Assembly (NCBI GenBank): GCA_963575745.1
Contig: CAUYUJ010016687.1
Location: 101,001 to 165,000 of the forward strand
Source of the DNA: Prorocentrum cordatum
Lineage: Eukaryota > Sar > Dinophyceae > Prorocentrales > Prorocentraceae
Direction: 5' to 3'
DNA: 64,000 nucleotides
Positions 44,746 to 56,410 of the stretch are shown here, in pieces. The notes beneath the pieces are model-generated. The model did not search any database, was not told the origin of the DNA, and was given only the letters and a program-made list of their open reading frames with translations. Each line of letters begins with the position of its first letter. Within the stretch, counting starts at the first letter, position 1. The translations under genes and the position numbers were made by a program.

Positions 44746-44815
44746 GCAATATCCTCCTCCTCCTCCTCCTCATCATCATCATCATCATCACTTCTCCTCC
44801 TTCCTCTGCCTCCTC
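43880..44815 (+). repeat. TCC then CAT/CAC microsatellite, with an uninterrupted CAT run
   Basis: TCC triplets (43,885-43,940), imperfect CACCAT repeats (43,995-44,640), then about 30 perfect CAT triplets (about 44,653-44,742) and mixed TCC/CAT. Poly-His, poly-Ile and poly-Met frames are artefacts. Confidence 0.9.
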
Positions 44816-44879
44816 AATCCGTGGGCCCCGTGACCCTTTGGATCTAAGTCCGTCCCCTGCCCTCAGGGGCGGGGGATGG

Positions 44880-45660
44880 GGCAACCTTGCAACACCACTG
44901 CGCTGTTTTTTCTCTGTCCCCCGACGCGTGCCATAGCGGACTCGGACCCCCCCCCAAGAAGAACTTATCGGGCTGCATGTGCGCAATCGGTGGCCGCGCC
45001 GCGCGTTCGGGGCGTGGCCCGTCCCCCTGAGCGGCTCGCTCCCTCTGCCCCCTCTTTCGGCCGCGTCTTCCGCCTCTTCCCCCCTCCTGCATGGTGGCAC
45101 AATTCGCTTGAACGGCACCCCCGTTCAGGCCTTTCCGCTAGCGCAGACGACCCCTGACTCGCCGCTGACGCAAAAATGTGCGCAGTCGGCAAAAAGGGAG
45201 CTGCGTACACTGGAGGAGGAAGTGGCGGATTAGCAGGCTGATGAGCAGGATGAGGAAAGGATGAGAGAGGAGGACGGGGTCGAACAGCAGCAGCAGGAGC
45301 TGGAGTGGGATGAGCAAGAGGAGCAATAGCACCAGGGGAAGGCGGAGGAGAGTAAAGGAGAGGGGCGACCACGATGAGGAATGACTCGGATCCAGAAAAA
45401 TGGCCCTCGCTCGGACGAGAGCGCCTTCCTGAACGACGGGAGGCAATCACCGGTCCTGATATGAGGCCAACGCTGCAGCGGGAGATGCCACGAGGGAAGG
45501 AGGGAGGAGGGGGGAGGGGAGAGAGGAGAGGCGGACAAGCTAGGTACACTCGCGCTAATTCTGACATCCTGCGCCTCTCACCGCTCCCTTCCCTTGCGCT
45601 GTTTTTTTCACTACCCGCCGACGGGTGTCTTGGCGGACCTGGAACCTCACAAACGACCCC
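44880..45660 (+). repeat. Family B repeats, rearranged copies
   Basis: Left-arm pieces at 44,895-44,940 (CTGCGCTGTTTTTTCTCTGT) and 45,533-45,640 (GACAAGCTAGGTACACTCGC, TTGCGCTGTTTTTTTCACTA). Unit-like sequence at 45,400-45,490 (TGAGGCCAACGCTGCAGCGG). A (A/G)GG-rich tract separates the two. An inverted unit lies at 46,740-46,830. 45,660-46,300 holds no supported gene. Confidence 0.6.
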
Positions 45661-46309
45661 ACAGTGTTATGCGCATTCAGGAAAGGGGACCTGTGTACAT
45701 TGGTGAAGGAGGAGCAGGAGGAAACGGGTAATGAGGAAGGAGGAGGACCACGAGGAGGAACAGGTTTCGAGAAACTGAACATGTTCCGATCAAGAACACG
45801 TATGGGGCAATACATGTGTTGAACCTCGCTGTGTGATGCGCTACATGGAAAGGGCGGAATACTTTCGGCAACTTGTAGTGGAAGAGAGGTGCGAGTAACA
45901 CTCATATCCGGTAATGTTGATGGGGTGGTGGTGTGGAAGGGGGGTTGAGGAGAATGAAGAGGAGTGTGGGTGTGTGGGGGGAGTCCCCAGTACCTCTGCC
46001 CTGCTCCCTCCACACTTGTTCGAGACGAGTGCTGCGCCCCACTCTCGCTCAAATCCGAACGGGGCGCGGCCTCTCCCAGATACAGACGTTCGCGCGTCGC
46101 ATGCTAGTACACACACTCCCCCGCCAAACCGTGCACTTCGGGGCTCCCACAACGTGTTCGCGAGCACCTGCATGGGCTTCCTGGTTCTGCCTCGCGGGTG
46201 CCCGTGCCCGCTCGTGGACGCCTCGTGTGCACCGTGCGCCGGGTGGGCTGCTAAAGCATTCGCCTCGCTTGCGCCCGTGCCCGCTCGTGGAGGACCCGTG
46301 GACGCGCCG

Positions 46310-46640
46310 TGCGCTCACACCACGCAGCCTCCACAGCATAGCTCGCACCACGCTGCGCACACCACACGGCTTGCAACACACAGCTCACACCACACGTCGT
46401 ACACGACAGAACGTTCACCACCTGGCTTACACTGCTCATCTTTCACCACACCGCTCACGCCGCTGAAATCATTCCATATGGCTCACAACACTAGTTCAAA
46501 TCAAGTAGTTTACACCACGGAGCCTTCACCACACAGCATACACAACACAGCTTGCGCCATATCGCTCGCACCACCTCAACGGCTTACACAACATAGCTCA
46601 CACCGCATAGCTTACACACCATATCCTACAGCTCAACAGT
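46310..46640 (+). repeat. Degenerate repeat of GCTCACACCACACA
   Basis: Variants such as GCTTACACAACATAGCTCAC recur every 14-16 bp. Considerably diverged. Confidence 0.6.
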
Positions 46641-47079
46641 GAATACCTCACGGTGTCGGGCCCGCGCTAACCAACATGTGTTTCATGTGTCTTCTAGGTT
46701 GGGATATGTTGGAAGTTGTTTCAACCTGTTGCTCCAGCTGCAGTGTTGGCAGCGCTCTCGCCCCAACGTTGGCTACATTTCTGGATCCGATGTTTTCCTC
46801 GTCTTTGTCGCGACGCTCCTTTCCCTTCCTCCGCCTTTCCTAAGTTCCCCTGCTCCTCCCGCTCGTCATGCTCCTGCTCCTGCTGCTGCTGTTCCTCCTT
46901 CTCTTCCTCCTCGCTCATCCCCCTCGTGCCTATCCTGAAGCACTTGTGTCGGCGGTCGTGCCTGGGCGCGCGAAGCTATTGACGAGGCTACCTGCTGCCA
47001 CCCTCGCTCGATTCGCTCTGGCTCGCGCGATCGCGAGGACTGGGCATTATGGTGCCACGGTCTCCTGCCCAATCCTGCC

Positions 47080-47650
47080 GTGCGGTGTCTGCCTCCCGCC
47101 CTGGAGCTTCAGGCGAGCTGGGAGGTGAGGCCCCCGGGAGGCCACCTGGAGGGCGAGGCCTTCGGCGACGGGTCCTGCGTGTCCACTCTTGCGTGCGAGC
47201 CCCGTCTGGAGGGAGCGGGCCGGTCCGTGGTCCCAACTTCGGGGAGCAGCCTAGATGTCACGGCTGCGCTCTGTGGGCCCGTCCCTGGACTCCTCCAGGG
47301 CTCTGAGATGCCAAACTGCTTGGGCTTATAATGCGCTTTCTACACGTCTTCCTCGGGCCCTTTTGCTACCTGTTCGACTGTTATTGGGTGCTTTCGAGCT
47401 TTAAGAAGGACCGCGAGGCCATGACACGCAGCATGGGCATGTGCGCCGACCTGTGGGGACGGGTGTTAGGGCGCGTGGGCGACGTCAAAATCAAGGGGCA
47501 CGCGCTTGTGCGCGACGACCACCTGTCAGCAAACGCCCGGCACTGGCGACTCGGTAGCAAGTTTGCCGATACATAAGTTCGCTTAGCTCAGAGCGTCCAG
47601 GCATCCACAAGATCGGCAGGCGAACGATCGAGTGTTGAAGTCTGCCAGCC
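47080..47650 (+). pseudogene. LINE RNase H domain
   Basis: The plus strand encodes EAFGDGSCVSTLACEPRLEG then AGRSVVPTSG, resembling the 'DGS......RAGWSVV' start of the RNase H domain in dinoflagellate LINEs, then PGLLQGSEMP for the 'Q....E' step. A second frame from 47,331 gives DREAMTRSMGMCADLWGRVL and VKIKGHALVRDDHLSANARH WRLGSKFADT (split here), matching the '+KGHA.......G....AD' end. One frameshift near 47,330 separates the halves. Upstream RT was not found, so this is a 5'-truncated copy. Confidence 0.6.
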
Positions 47651-47807
47651 TGTCCGCGTATGTGTGCAGGTACACATCTAGAAACCTGCAAACTGTCGGC
47701 CCTCTTGCCAATACAATTTCGGCTCGGGATGTCGAGACCTGTGGACGACGCCGGCTGCCCCCGAGGCTCACACTGATGAAGGGGCCCCCGCGGGAGAGCA
47801 CGACCTG

Positions 47808-48119
47808 GTGCAGTTTGCGGGTCTGATGCGATGCGTACGATGCCTGCGCGTGGCCAAGGTGGCCAACACGCTCAAGCAAGCCCCGTACCGGCCGGCCGTA
47901 GGCCACCGCCTTTGGTGTGTCGGCCCGTTCACCTTCTGCAGCTCGTGTGGAGCGCACTCCTGCGAAAACGACCAGCTCCTAGCGGTGGATTGCAGGGAGG
48001 AGCTGCGAGCGCGGCTCGTCGACCCGTGCCCGCTTGGACCACCTCTGGAGCGGAAACCATCCACGAACTGGGGCGAAGTTGCCTTTCGGTTAGGGGCCGA
48101 AGGCCCCGACTCCGCTTGA
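47808..48119 (+). pseudogene. LINE C-terminal zinc-binding tail
   Basis: The frame reads RCVRCLRVAKVANTLKQAPY, then GHRLWCVGPFTFCSSCGAHS and LLAVDCREELRARLVDPCPL. The 'H.L......+.C..CG......+.L...C' pattern is the usual ending of dinoflagellate LINE proteins after RNase H. It follows the RNase H region on the same strand and ends at a stop at 48,119. Confidence 0.55.
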
Positions 48120-48356
48120 GGCTTCGCCCTGTCAAACTCGGGGGACTTGAGGTCCTCCCCGATTGGTGAGGTTGTCGTCCTGCATGCCGAGTCGCCAGTT
48201 GGACGGAGAGGCACCGCCTGCTTGGAGCACGCTGCGAAGCGGCGGTGCCTGCGGGTATTGTTTTCGCTCTGAAAAGCCCCCAGCTTCCGCTGACCCCCGC
48301 GCTGGCACAGCACTTGTGGGGTAGCGGCTACACCCCAGTAAAAGATCAAACTCATC

Positions 48357-48359
<3 letters not shown>

Positions 48360-48390
<31 letters not shown>

Positions 48391-48400
48391 TCCTCCTCCT
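48360..48400 (+). repeat. CTG then CTC microsatellite
   Basis: CTGCTGCTG (nine units) followed by CTCCTC. The rest of 48,120-48,775 has no supported gene. Confidence 0.8.
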
Positions 48401-48777
48401 CAACTACACAGCTCCCCTTCCTGATTGCGCATAGCACGATGAGGTCGTTTTGGGGGTTTCAAGTCCAACGCAATGCGACGGAATGGATAGGCGGGGTCGG
48501 ACTTTGGTGCTGCGTCGGTCTCAACTCTGCTCCTGTCTGCAGAACTAAGCCCACCGCCGAACACGTCATTCGTTAGCGATCGCGGCGCGGAACAATAACG
48601 TCTCATTTTAGAATGTACGAGGTTGGGGAACATCTGGGAGGGCTGCCCGGCCATCAACCCACACACATCTCCTTCACACGCGTGCGAGATTTGCCAGCAT
48701 CTGTGCCAGAAGGGATGGTTGGCGACCACCTCCCTCTTGCCCGAGCTGACCCCCTCCCGAACCACTGAGGCCCTGGC

Positions 48778-49035
48778 AGTAGTCAAGGCATGATGTCATA
48801 CTCGGGTGCGCGCAAACATGGATTAGCAATCCATGGATTTGGCGCGCGGTCGCCAATTCCATGGATCGGGGGAGGTGCCCTCCCCAAAATGCGGCCGGTG
48901 CCGCCTTGTTCGGAGGCGGAAATCCGCGATGTCCCATGGAAGCGGGACCCGTCGCCAATCCACGCCCCCTTGATTCATGTTTGCGATCGCCTGATAGTCA
49001 AGGCATGATGTCAGATACGGCGCGTGCGCACCCAG
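48778..49035 (+). repeat. Direct repeat pair around a palindrome
   Basis: TAGTCAAGGCATGATGTCA occurs at about 48,780 and 48,995, both followed by a CGG/GCGCG-rich string. Next to the first is CATGGATTAGCAATCCATG, a near-perfect palindrome. Confidence 0.6.
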
Positions 49036-49119
49036 CTCGCCTCCTCCCTCCTGCCCCCTCTTCCTTCTCCCCTCCCGTAGCCACCGTCGCCGCCCTCGCC
49101 ACCGCCGCCCAGGCCGTCG

Positions 49120-49150
49120 TGGTCATCGTTGTGGTCGTGGTCACGGTCAA

Positions 49151-49186
<36 letters not shown>

Positions 49187-49191
49187 CGTCG

Positions 49192-49246
<55 letters not shown>

Positions 49247-49320
49247 TCGTCGCCGTGGTCGTCGTCGTCGTCGACGTCGTGGTCGTGGTCATGGTCGTGG
49301 TCGTCGTCGTCGCTGCCGCC
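49120..49320 (+). repeat. GTC/GTGGTC microsatellite
   Basis: GTGGTCGTGGTCGTGG hexamers followed by a run of GTC triplets (49,185-49,245) and mixed GTC/GTG. Confidence 0.9.
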
Positions 49321-49325
49321 GCAGA

Positions 49326-49434
49326 GGAGGCCAGTCCAGGCGCAGGATGTCCGGCGCCAGCAACGACACCAGTCGCTTGAGGTGCAGCGCACGCACGGCC
49401 ACGTGGATGTCCTCGCGGGTCCTCTCGGCCAACG
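49326..49434 (-). CDS. Exon of the unknown gene
   Basis: After GGCACAG it encodes ALAERTREDIHVAVRALHLK then RLVSLLAPDILRLDWPPL, an amphipathic helical stretch. It ends beside the GTC microsatellite. Confidence 0.55.
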
Positions 49435-52400
49435 CCTGTGCCGCGCGGGCGCCCAGGGTCGTCGTCGTGACTTGCCGTGCGTCGGCGTCGCTCGCTGTCG
49501 TCGTAGTGCGTCGTCGCTGGTCACCGTCATTGTCGCCGTCTTCTTCGTCGTCGCCTTCCTCCCCCTTCTTCCTCCTGCCCCCCTCTCTCGTCCTCCCTTG
49601 GATGCTCGCCTCGCCAACAGTTTCGACGAAGTAGAGGAAGAGGCAGAGGAGGGGGAGCAAGCCAGGAAAGGTAGCAGCAGGGAAAGCAACCGGGATAGCG
49701 GAGAGGGTTCCCCCACGAATCCTCCTCCCCCCATCCCCCTCACCCCTCCTCACTCCCCTCCTCCCTCCCCCCCCTGGAGGAAGAGGGAGAGGAGTGCCCC
49801 AGCTGTATCACGAGAGCGGGAGCGGGAATCGGCAAGCGGGAAACATCCATCACGTGGCCCCAAGCGGGCGGTGATGTATAGCCGCGGTGTCGAGGTGCAA
49901 GGGGACAGGAAGAGGAGGAGTGGGAGGAGGAGGAGGAGAAGGAGGAGGAAGAGGAGGAGGGGGAGGAGGGGGAGGAAGCGCAGAAGGAGGCGACGGGGAC
50001 GTCACCAGTGACGGGGAGGCAGGGGGGAACAGAAAGCCCTACCGAAGAAGCCCCGGCCTTCACCCGCTCGTCAACGCCCTCGTGGGCCGCGGCCTGCAGC
50101 TGCGCCGGATCCTCGGTCGGTGCCACGGCAGCCGCTGTCGTCGTCGCCGCCGCCGCCGCGGTTCTCGTCCGTGCCGCGGTCGTCGTTCTCGTCATTGCTC
50201 GTCGTGTCTTCTTGGTCTTCTTATCCCTCCTGTTCCTCATCCTTCTCAACCCGCTCCTCCTCGTCCTCCTCCTCCTCCTCCTCCTCCTCTTCCTCGTCCT
50301 CCTCCTCCTCCTCTTCCTCCTCCTCCTGCCTCTCCTCCTGGTCCTCCTCCGTCTCCTCGTCTCCGCCTCTCTCTCCTCCTCGTCCTCCTTCGTCTCCCTC
50401 TCTCCGCGTCCTTCGCTATGTATGCGATACCCTTCCCCATTGTCATCGATGAATCAGTATCCACACGCGCGCTCTGCGGAGATACTGTGGACGCGCGACC
50501 CACTCGGCTCAAGGGTGATGTCCCTCGCCTGGAGGAAAGATGTACGACATCGCAGGCAGTGGGAGGAGGAGGCGGATGAAGATACAATTGGCCATTACTG
50601 AAGGCGCACCCACTTGCGAACGGAGGAAAAGAATGATGGATAGAGGAGGAAACATAGGAGGATGAGGAGGCGGAGAAGAAGGCGGGTCATGACAACAAAA
50701 GAGGGACAGGGTAAGATGACGGCGATGAGGGCGAGATTAAGAGCGGAGAGGGGATGGGGAGGGGGAGAAGGGAGGAGCGGAGATGAACGTGAGGATGGTA
50801 TCACGAGGAGGGAGGAGGAGTCGGGAGAGGAGGCCGGCGACGCGACCAGCCAGGCGAGGCTGAGGCCGGGGCGCACATGTCGCAGGGTATGGCCAGCAAC
50901 TGCTGCGGCTCGTGCCTGAGTGCCGGCTTACGTCCTCGTCGCCGCCGCCACCGTCGCTGATCGATGTCCTCGCCGTCGTGTTTCGCTGCGTCGTCGTCGA
51001 CCGCCTCCACCTCCTCCTTCCCCCCTCTCTCTCGAGGCCTGTCGTGCCTCGCAGCCCTCGTCGTCCTCACCGACCTCATCCACCTCCCCCTCGCCCTCCC
51101 CCGCCTCCGGCTCCTCCCTCCCTCCCTGCCCTCGCCATCGCCGTCGCCGTCGCCTCCGTCGCCGCGCTCGCCGTCGCCGTGGCGATCGCTCTCGCCGTCG
51201 CCCTCGCCCTCGCCGCCGCCGTCGTCCTCGTCGCCGCGCCTCTGGCGCGCGTCGGGCTCGCCAAAGTGCTCGAGGATGTCGACCACGCAGCCCTGCTGCC
51301 CGATGAGCAGCACCTTGCCCGCCTGGAGGCGGCGGGGATGGCGAGGAGGAGGTGGAGGATGAGGAGGAGGAGGAGGAGGAGGAGGAGGAGGAGGAGGAGG
51401 AGGAGGAGGAGGAGGAGGAGGAGAGGAGGAGGAGGAGAGGAGAGGAGGAGGAGAGGAGGAGGAGGAGGAGGAGGAGGAGGAGAGGAGGAGGAGGAGGGAG
51501 GGGGGAGGAGGGAGAGGAAGGGGAGACGAGCTTGGTGGGCAAGCGTCATATCTGACGTCCTAGTTACCCCTCCCTCCCATCCCTTACCATTACGTAGGAT
51601 TATTTTTGTCGCACAGTCGGATATCGAATGAGACAATGACCCCGAGAGAGTTAGAGAAGATACGATGCATGGTACAGGACTGCATAGCATGGCATCGCCT
51701 CGAGAACGCGACTCATTTCGAGAACAAGGTCAGATGAGCACTAGAAGTGACATAAGACGGGAAATGCAAATGGACGGTTTGGAAAACAAGAAACGCAAAA
51801 TGAGGCCAGCGCTGCCACGGGATAACGATTTCGAAGGACCGAAACCGCAAACCTGAGACCAATGCTGCAGTGGGATCACGATTTGGACGGACTGAAGCGC
51901 GGAAACGAAGCCAACGCGGCAGCAGGAACACCATTTGGAAGAGCCGAAACATTGAAATGATGCCAGCGCCACAGCGGGAACGTGCTACAGCGGGAACAAG
52001 AAAGTGGAGCTAACGCTGTAGCGGGAACGATCGTTTGAAAAGACTGGAAGCGTTCGGATTGGGACAAAACGCGCATGAATCATCAACTCGGCGGCATACC
52101 GTGTGAAAAAAGCATACGCGGAGGAGGCCAGGACACCTCACTGGCGTCTTCGGGGGAGAGAGGAACGGAGTATTCATATTATCTAGTTGTGGAGAAGGAA
52201 GGCAAGGGGCGGGAGGAGGAGGAGGAGGGGGATGAGGAAGATGGGGAGGAGGAGAAGGATGAGGAGGAGAAGGAGGAGGAGGAGAAGGAGGAGGAGGAGG
52301 AGGAGGTATGGGGATGGGAGGAGGGGGGGAGAAGGGGGGGGGAGAGGAGAGGGAGAAAGGAGGGGAGAGGAAGAACGGGCGAGGGGGGACGGCGAGGGGA

Positions 52401-53505
52401 GAAGGATGCTGGGAGGAGGAGGGAGGGGGGAGGGCGAAGGGTGGAGAGGTCGGCGGGGATGAGGGGATGGATAGAGGTCGGCAAGCGTACCCCGAAATTC
52501 TCCCGGGCGGAATCCGGAATTCCATTCAAAACGAACCCAGAATCATCCCTGGCGAAACCCAGAATTGCCAGCCCAAACCCGGAATTTCCGAATCGGCGGA
52601 ACCAGGAACACCACGGGCAACCACAACAGTCACGCTCCGGTCGAAGAGCTGACAACATTTCAGCCGCGTCCCTTTCCGTGCCCCCGAGCAAAACGGCCGC
52701 GGGAAAAGGGACAAGATTGGACAGGGCAAGGCGGCAGGAACAGTAGGTTACTGTTCGAGTAGAGGGGGAAGGGGGAGCAATGAGAGGAGGAGGAGGAGGA
52801 TACGGCACTGATGGGCGACCGCCGCGCTCCCATGGGCGCCTAGCGGGCACGCTAGAGGGAGCAAGTCAGGAGACCCGCTCCTGGCCTGACAGCCGCCACG
52901 CCCCCACCAGAGGATCGCGGGGCGAGGCGCAGGCGAACGGAGAAGGATGGAAGAAGAGACGTAGAAAGAGTGTGAGCAGGCAGGGAAGGAGGAGGAGGAA
53001 CGATGAGAGGAGGAGGCGACGACGACGACGACGATGCCGAGCCGTTACCATGTTGAGATCAAGTGGCAACGCCCCAATCGCCATTTTGCTCTCGTCTCCT
53101 TCTCATTGCGGCCCGTGCCCATGCCTCCCGAGCACCTGCAAAGGAGGAGGGTGAGAGGTGAGGAGTATGAGGCGAGAGGCAGAGCTAGCAGCGCTCAACA
53201 ACACCGGTGGCCGTCATAGTCATGGTGGTACGACTTAGCAGTAGCAAACGAGTATGCAGGAGGGTGAAGACTGGGAATCGAGACGAGGAAAATGAGGAAC
53301 ACCCGACTGCCGAACACCCGCCCACCTGCCTTCGCGGGGGCGCCATCGGTCCCATCTGCATCCTGTACCAGATACTTGGAGTAGGGCGCGGTCGCGACTG
53401 GAACGAGGTCGTCAGCCACGAAGGAGACGATGTTCTCGTCCTGTATGGGGCGCATCGAACGCTCGTGGGTGGAGTCGAGGGCGTAGAAGGGATGATGGGT
53501 GATGA
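49326..53505 (-). CDS. Multi-exon gene of unknown function (gene model)
   Basis: Five protein-like exons on the minus strand: 53,326-53,505, about 51,240-51,322, 50,862-50,929, about 50,050-50,115 and 49,326-49,434. Codons are GC-ending and most borders have AG acceptors and GT donors. Phases do not all join directly, so exons are missing from the model, most likely between 53,326 and 51,322. The introns contain AGG microsatellites and a complete family B copy. No domain was recognised, and neither end of the gene is fixed. Confidence 0.5.
50050..50115 (-). CDS. Exon of the unknown gene
   Basis: Encodes EDPAQLQAAAHEGVDERVKA then GASS at a TCG|GTAGGG donor. Confidence 0.45.
50862..50929 (-). 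CDS. Exon of the unknown gene
   Basis: After GCACTCAG it encodes HEPQQLLAIPCDMCAPASAS; a GT follows GACAT, so the exon may end earlier, near 50,882. Confidence 0.4.
51240..51322 (-). CDS. Exon of the unknown gene
   Basis: After CCTCCAG it encodes AGKVLLIGQQGCVVDILEHF then GEPDARQR. The donor is probably a GC near 51,240. Confidence 0.55.
51340..51510 (+). repeat. AGG microsatellite, left flank of family B copy 2
   Basis: AGG triplets with a few GAGAGG breaks run to about 51,510, just before the family B left arm. Confidence 0.9.
51525..52195 (+). repeat. Family B interspersed repeat, copy 2 (complete)
   Basis: Left arm GACGAGCTTGGTGGGCAAGC, ATCTGACGTCCTAGTTACCC, CCTCCCATCCCTTACC. Tandem units of about 50-60 bp with GAGGCCAGCGCTGCCACGGG and AACGATTTCGAAGGACCGAA variants (51,795-52,050). 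Right arm CACCTCACTGGCGTCTTCGG, GAGTATTCATATTATCTAGT. AGG microsatellite on both sides. No coding capacity. It lies in an intron of the unknown gene. Confidence 0.75.
52205..52470 (+). repeat. AGG/GGGA-rich tract, right flank of family B copy 2
   Basis: AGG and GAGG repeats begin right after the family B right arm. Purine-rich sequence continues to about 52,470. Confidence 0.85.
53326..53505 (-). CDS. Exon of the unknown gene
   Basis: Encodes LITHHPFYALDSTHERSMRP, IQDENIVSFVADDLVPVATA, PYSKYLVQDADGTDGAPAKA and ends GCAG|GTGGGC, a canonical donor. This is the most convincing exon of the gene. The 5' border is unclear; a pyrimidine-rich stretch precedes it. Confidence 0.6.
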
Positions 53506-53705
53506 GCAAGGGAGGGAAAGGAGATCGTTAAACAGATGTGAGAGGGATCGCGCTTCACGGGCGCTTGGCTGAAACAGATCGGAAGGAGGGTCTCCGAAAC
53601 CGCCCCCCACCCCCCCCCTTCCTCCACACCCCCACCCTTAACCCCTCCGCCTGCCGCAGGGAAATGGGGGAGTTTCGAGCCACCCTTTCCCCCCTTCCCC
53701 TGTGC

Positions 53706-53706
<1 letters not shown>

Positions 53707-53743
<37 letters not shown>

Positions 53744-53750
53744 GGGGGGG
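53707..53750 (+). repeat. GT microsatellite and G run
   Basis: GTGTGTGT about 15 units and then a G run. The surrounding 53,580-54,290 has C-rich and TG-rich sequence but no supported gene. Confidence 0.85.
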
Positions 53751-54529
53751 GGCTATGACAATCCCTTCTCCCCCTGGCGCCGCTTGCTTGCGCGAGGGAG
53801 CGTGGGGGGGTGGTACGACAACTCCCCTCCCCCCTGCACACGGAGAGAGGGGGGAGGGGGTCCCGTAACCACCGACCATTCCCAACCCAGGCGGGGGAGG
53901 GGGTGGGGGACCTACCCCCCCTCCCTCTGCTACAGAATGGCCCGGACCTATACCACGATTCGCAGGCATGCGTGCATATGTAGATGCATGCCTGTCTTTG
54001 CATACGAATATGTTGCTTCACGTGAGCGCAAACACATACGTACGAATGCGCCGGTTTCCACCTTCAGCAGGCGACGGGAAACACGCATACAGTGCTCCTT
54101 GCGGCTCAAGGGTGAATGTGCGCGTGTGTGCGTGCGTGTCTGTGTGTGCGTTGGTGTATCCACTTGCAGAACCTGTGTATGTATACATACTCGTGTGTCT
54201 GCATACGTATATGTATGTATGCATGCACACATGATAAATTTAACCGCCCTCCACCAGCGAGGCTGCTAGATCTGCTCAAGCTTCTGGGCTTTAGGATGCA
54301 GGAGCCCCCAAAAACGAGAGCCCAATTTTGAAACAGTACTGTCCCCCTCCCCTGTAACTACAATCCGCCACCGTGCCTGTAGCACGTAGTGGATTGCCCT
54401 GAAGCTCATGCAACTCTGAGAAATTCAGAACTGTAAAGTTAAAGAGAACTTCAAGGGCCAGGGAAACCGGTTCCACAAAGATTTTCGAGCATTTCCAGAG
54501 ATTCCCAGGGATTCCCCGGGCGTGTCGCG

Positions 54530-55050
54530 CGCGTCCTCCAATTGCGCAGCCAGCCAAACATGGGCCCAACAAACACTCCAATGCGCCCAAGATGGCCTCA
54601 ACAAGGCCCAAGAGGCCCCGAAGACGTCCCAAGAGTGTTCCAAGAGGCGTCCCAAGAGGGCCCCACGGGGAACACATCGTTGATTGTTCTTCGATTTTTT
54701 TCGGTGTTTGACCTCCTCGCCTGTTCGGCTTTCCGACGCTCCAGTACGGCCCACGAGGCCCCCCAAATCGCAAGACGGCCCACGAGGCGCCAAAGACGGC
54801 CCCTGAGGGCCCAGAGGCGGCCCCACAGAGGGGGCCCAGATGGGGAACCCGAACGGACACTTCGAGCCCTCGAACCCGAAGGCCCCCCAAGAGGCACCCA
54901 GAGGCCCTCAAGAGGCCCCCTAGAGGCCCCCAAGAGGTCCCAAGAGGCTCCCAAGAAGCCCTAAGAGGCTCCCAAGAGGCCCCCAAGAGGAGGCCCCAAA
55001 GCTGCTCCCAAGAGGCCCCCGAGAGCGCCCCGAAGAACCCCAAAGAAGCA
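54530..55050 (+). repeat. Family C purine-rich repeat block
   Basis: Degenerate CCCAAGAGG units with one conserved island (54,665-54,750: CGTTGATTGTTCTTCGATTT, GACCTCCTCGCCTGTTCGGC) matching the islands at 11,915 and 12,290. Confidence 0.7.
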
Positions 55051-55094
55051 TCCCTGACAACTCGGACCCACAACCCAGGCACGGTGGCAGGATG

Positions 55095-55830
55095 GCCAGA
55101 AGGCCACTCGACATAACTACAAGCACATGTGCGCGGCGCTAGGACGCGAACAGAAATTCCCATCCATCCCCGAACAAGTTGCAAGCTGATAGAAAGAATG
55201 TGCGCGGCGCTGAGGCGAGGGCTCACGTCTGAAATCGATATGTGCTGCATCCTGGTAGATTGTTGCGAACGTTTGAAACGAAATTACACGGCGCTATATG
55301 GGCGATAACTCCATTTTGAACACGGGCTGTGCTCCATCATTATAATACACATGTTGCCAACTTTGAGATGAGAACGAATGTGCTCGGGGCTCAGGCGAGA
55401 GCTCCGTCCTGAAAACAACCTGTGCTTCATCACTGCATCAGTTGCACATCTTCGCAACGAATGTGCGCGGCGCTGAACAAAGAGCTCACAAAACAAAAAC
55501 GACATGTGGTCCGTCCTTGTAGCTGTTGCAAACTTTGAGCCTCCATCTCATCAATGGTGAAGGACCCTCAAGCGAAACGCGAACCCCGCTTCACCGACAT
55601 GTCGGAGAACGCTCGAGCGTCGCATTCCCGCCTCGATATCTCAACGCGTAGTGGATGCCAACCATGCCGTAGCATTTGAATTGGCGATCCATAAGCCATG
55701 GGCCATAGATGGTCCATTCTGCACCCAATGAAGACCCCCTGCTGCGGACCCCGTCTCTCAACCGCAGAACATGTCTGGAGGTGCGACAGGGGGGAGTCAT
55801 TTACAAGGAAAGGAGATAAAGAAGATTGAG
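55095..55830 (-). repeat. Family A interspersed repeat, diverged copy (inverted)
   Basis: Units with ATGTGCGCGGCGCTAGGACG (55,130), ATGTGCGCGGCGCTGAGGCG (55,200), TGTGCTCGGGGCTCAGGCGA (55,380) and TGTGCGCGGCGCTGAACAAA (55,460). The arm has GGACCCTCAAGCGAAACGCG and, after an insertion, GGTGCGACAGGGGGGAG and ACAAGGAAAGG. Purine-rich sequence follows, as at 15,251. Confidence 0.6.
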
Positions 55831-56410
55831 AGGAGCGGGAGAAGGAGAAGGACGAGGGGGAGGGGGAGCATGAGGAGGAGGGGAGGCGGCTCATCCTCCT
55901 TCCTCCCCACCCATCTCTGACCCTTCCACTTCGCGCTCCTCCTTGTCCTACTTACGAGGGTACGTCGAAAACATAGCCCCCCCGCACCGGACCAAACCAC
56001 CGAACCAAATTGCTCCCTCCGCCGGGTCCTCGTCACGCACGAGCTGGCCCGAGCTCTCATCTCGGGGCGGCGGCGGGGTTCGTCGCCGTCGTAGTCGTTG
56101 AGTCGGTGTTGGCGTGGTCGTGGTGGTGGCCGTCGTCAACGGAGGGGGGGCAGAGAGGGGAAGGGGACGAGGAGGGAGGGGGAGGGTGCATCAGCGACCC
56201 GTTGCGAGTCCCCCCTCGCAAGTCCCTGCCAGGATTCATCGTCACTGCGGGAAGCGTCCCCTTTACCATTCAAGCGAGAACCCTTTTTGAAAAGGAGCCG
56301 CCTATCCATTCCGCTGGCTCACAGAGATGACAATAGGCATTGCGCTCGCTACCGTGCCGTAGGCACTGCTGGGAATGTCTTTGGGCCCCTTGGAATAATC
56401 TGCCTTAACA
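55830..56410. other. No gene seen; short purine-rich tracts
   Basis: GGAGGAGG-type sequence at 55,830-55,890 and GAGGGAGGG at 56,160-56,190, otherwise unremarkable. Confidence 0.4.

Noticed and set aside
43636-45118. Frames of 200-400 codons rich in His, Ile and Met
   Set aside because: They arise from CAT/CAC/TCC microsatellite.
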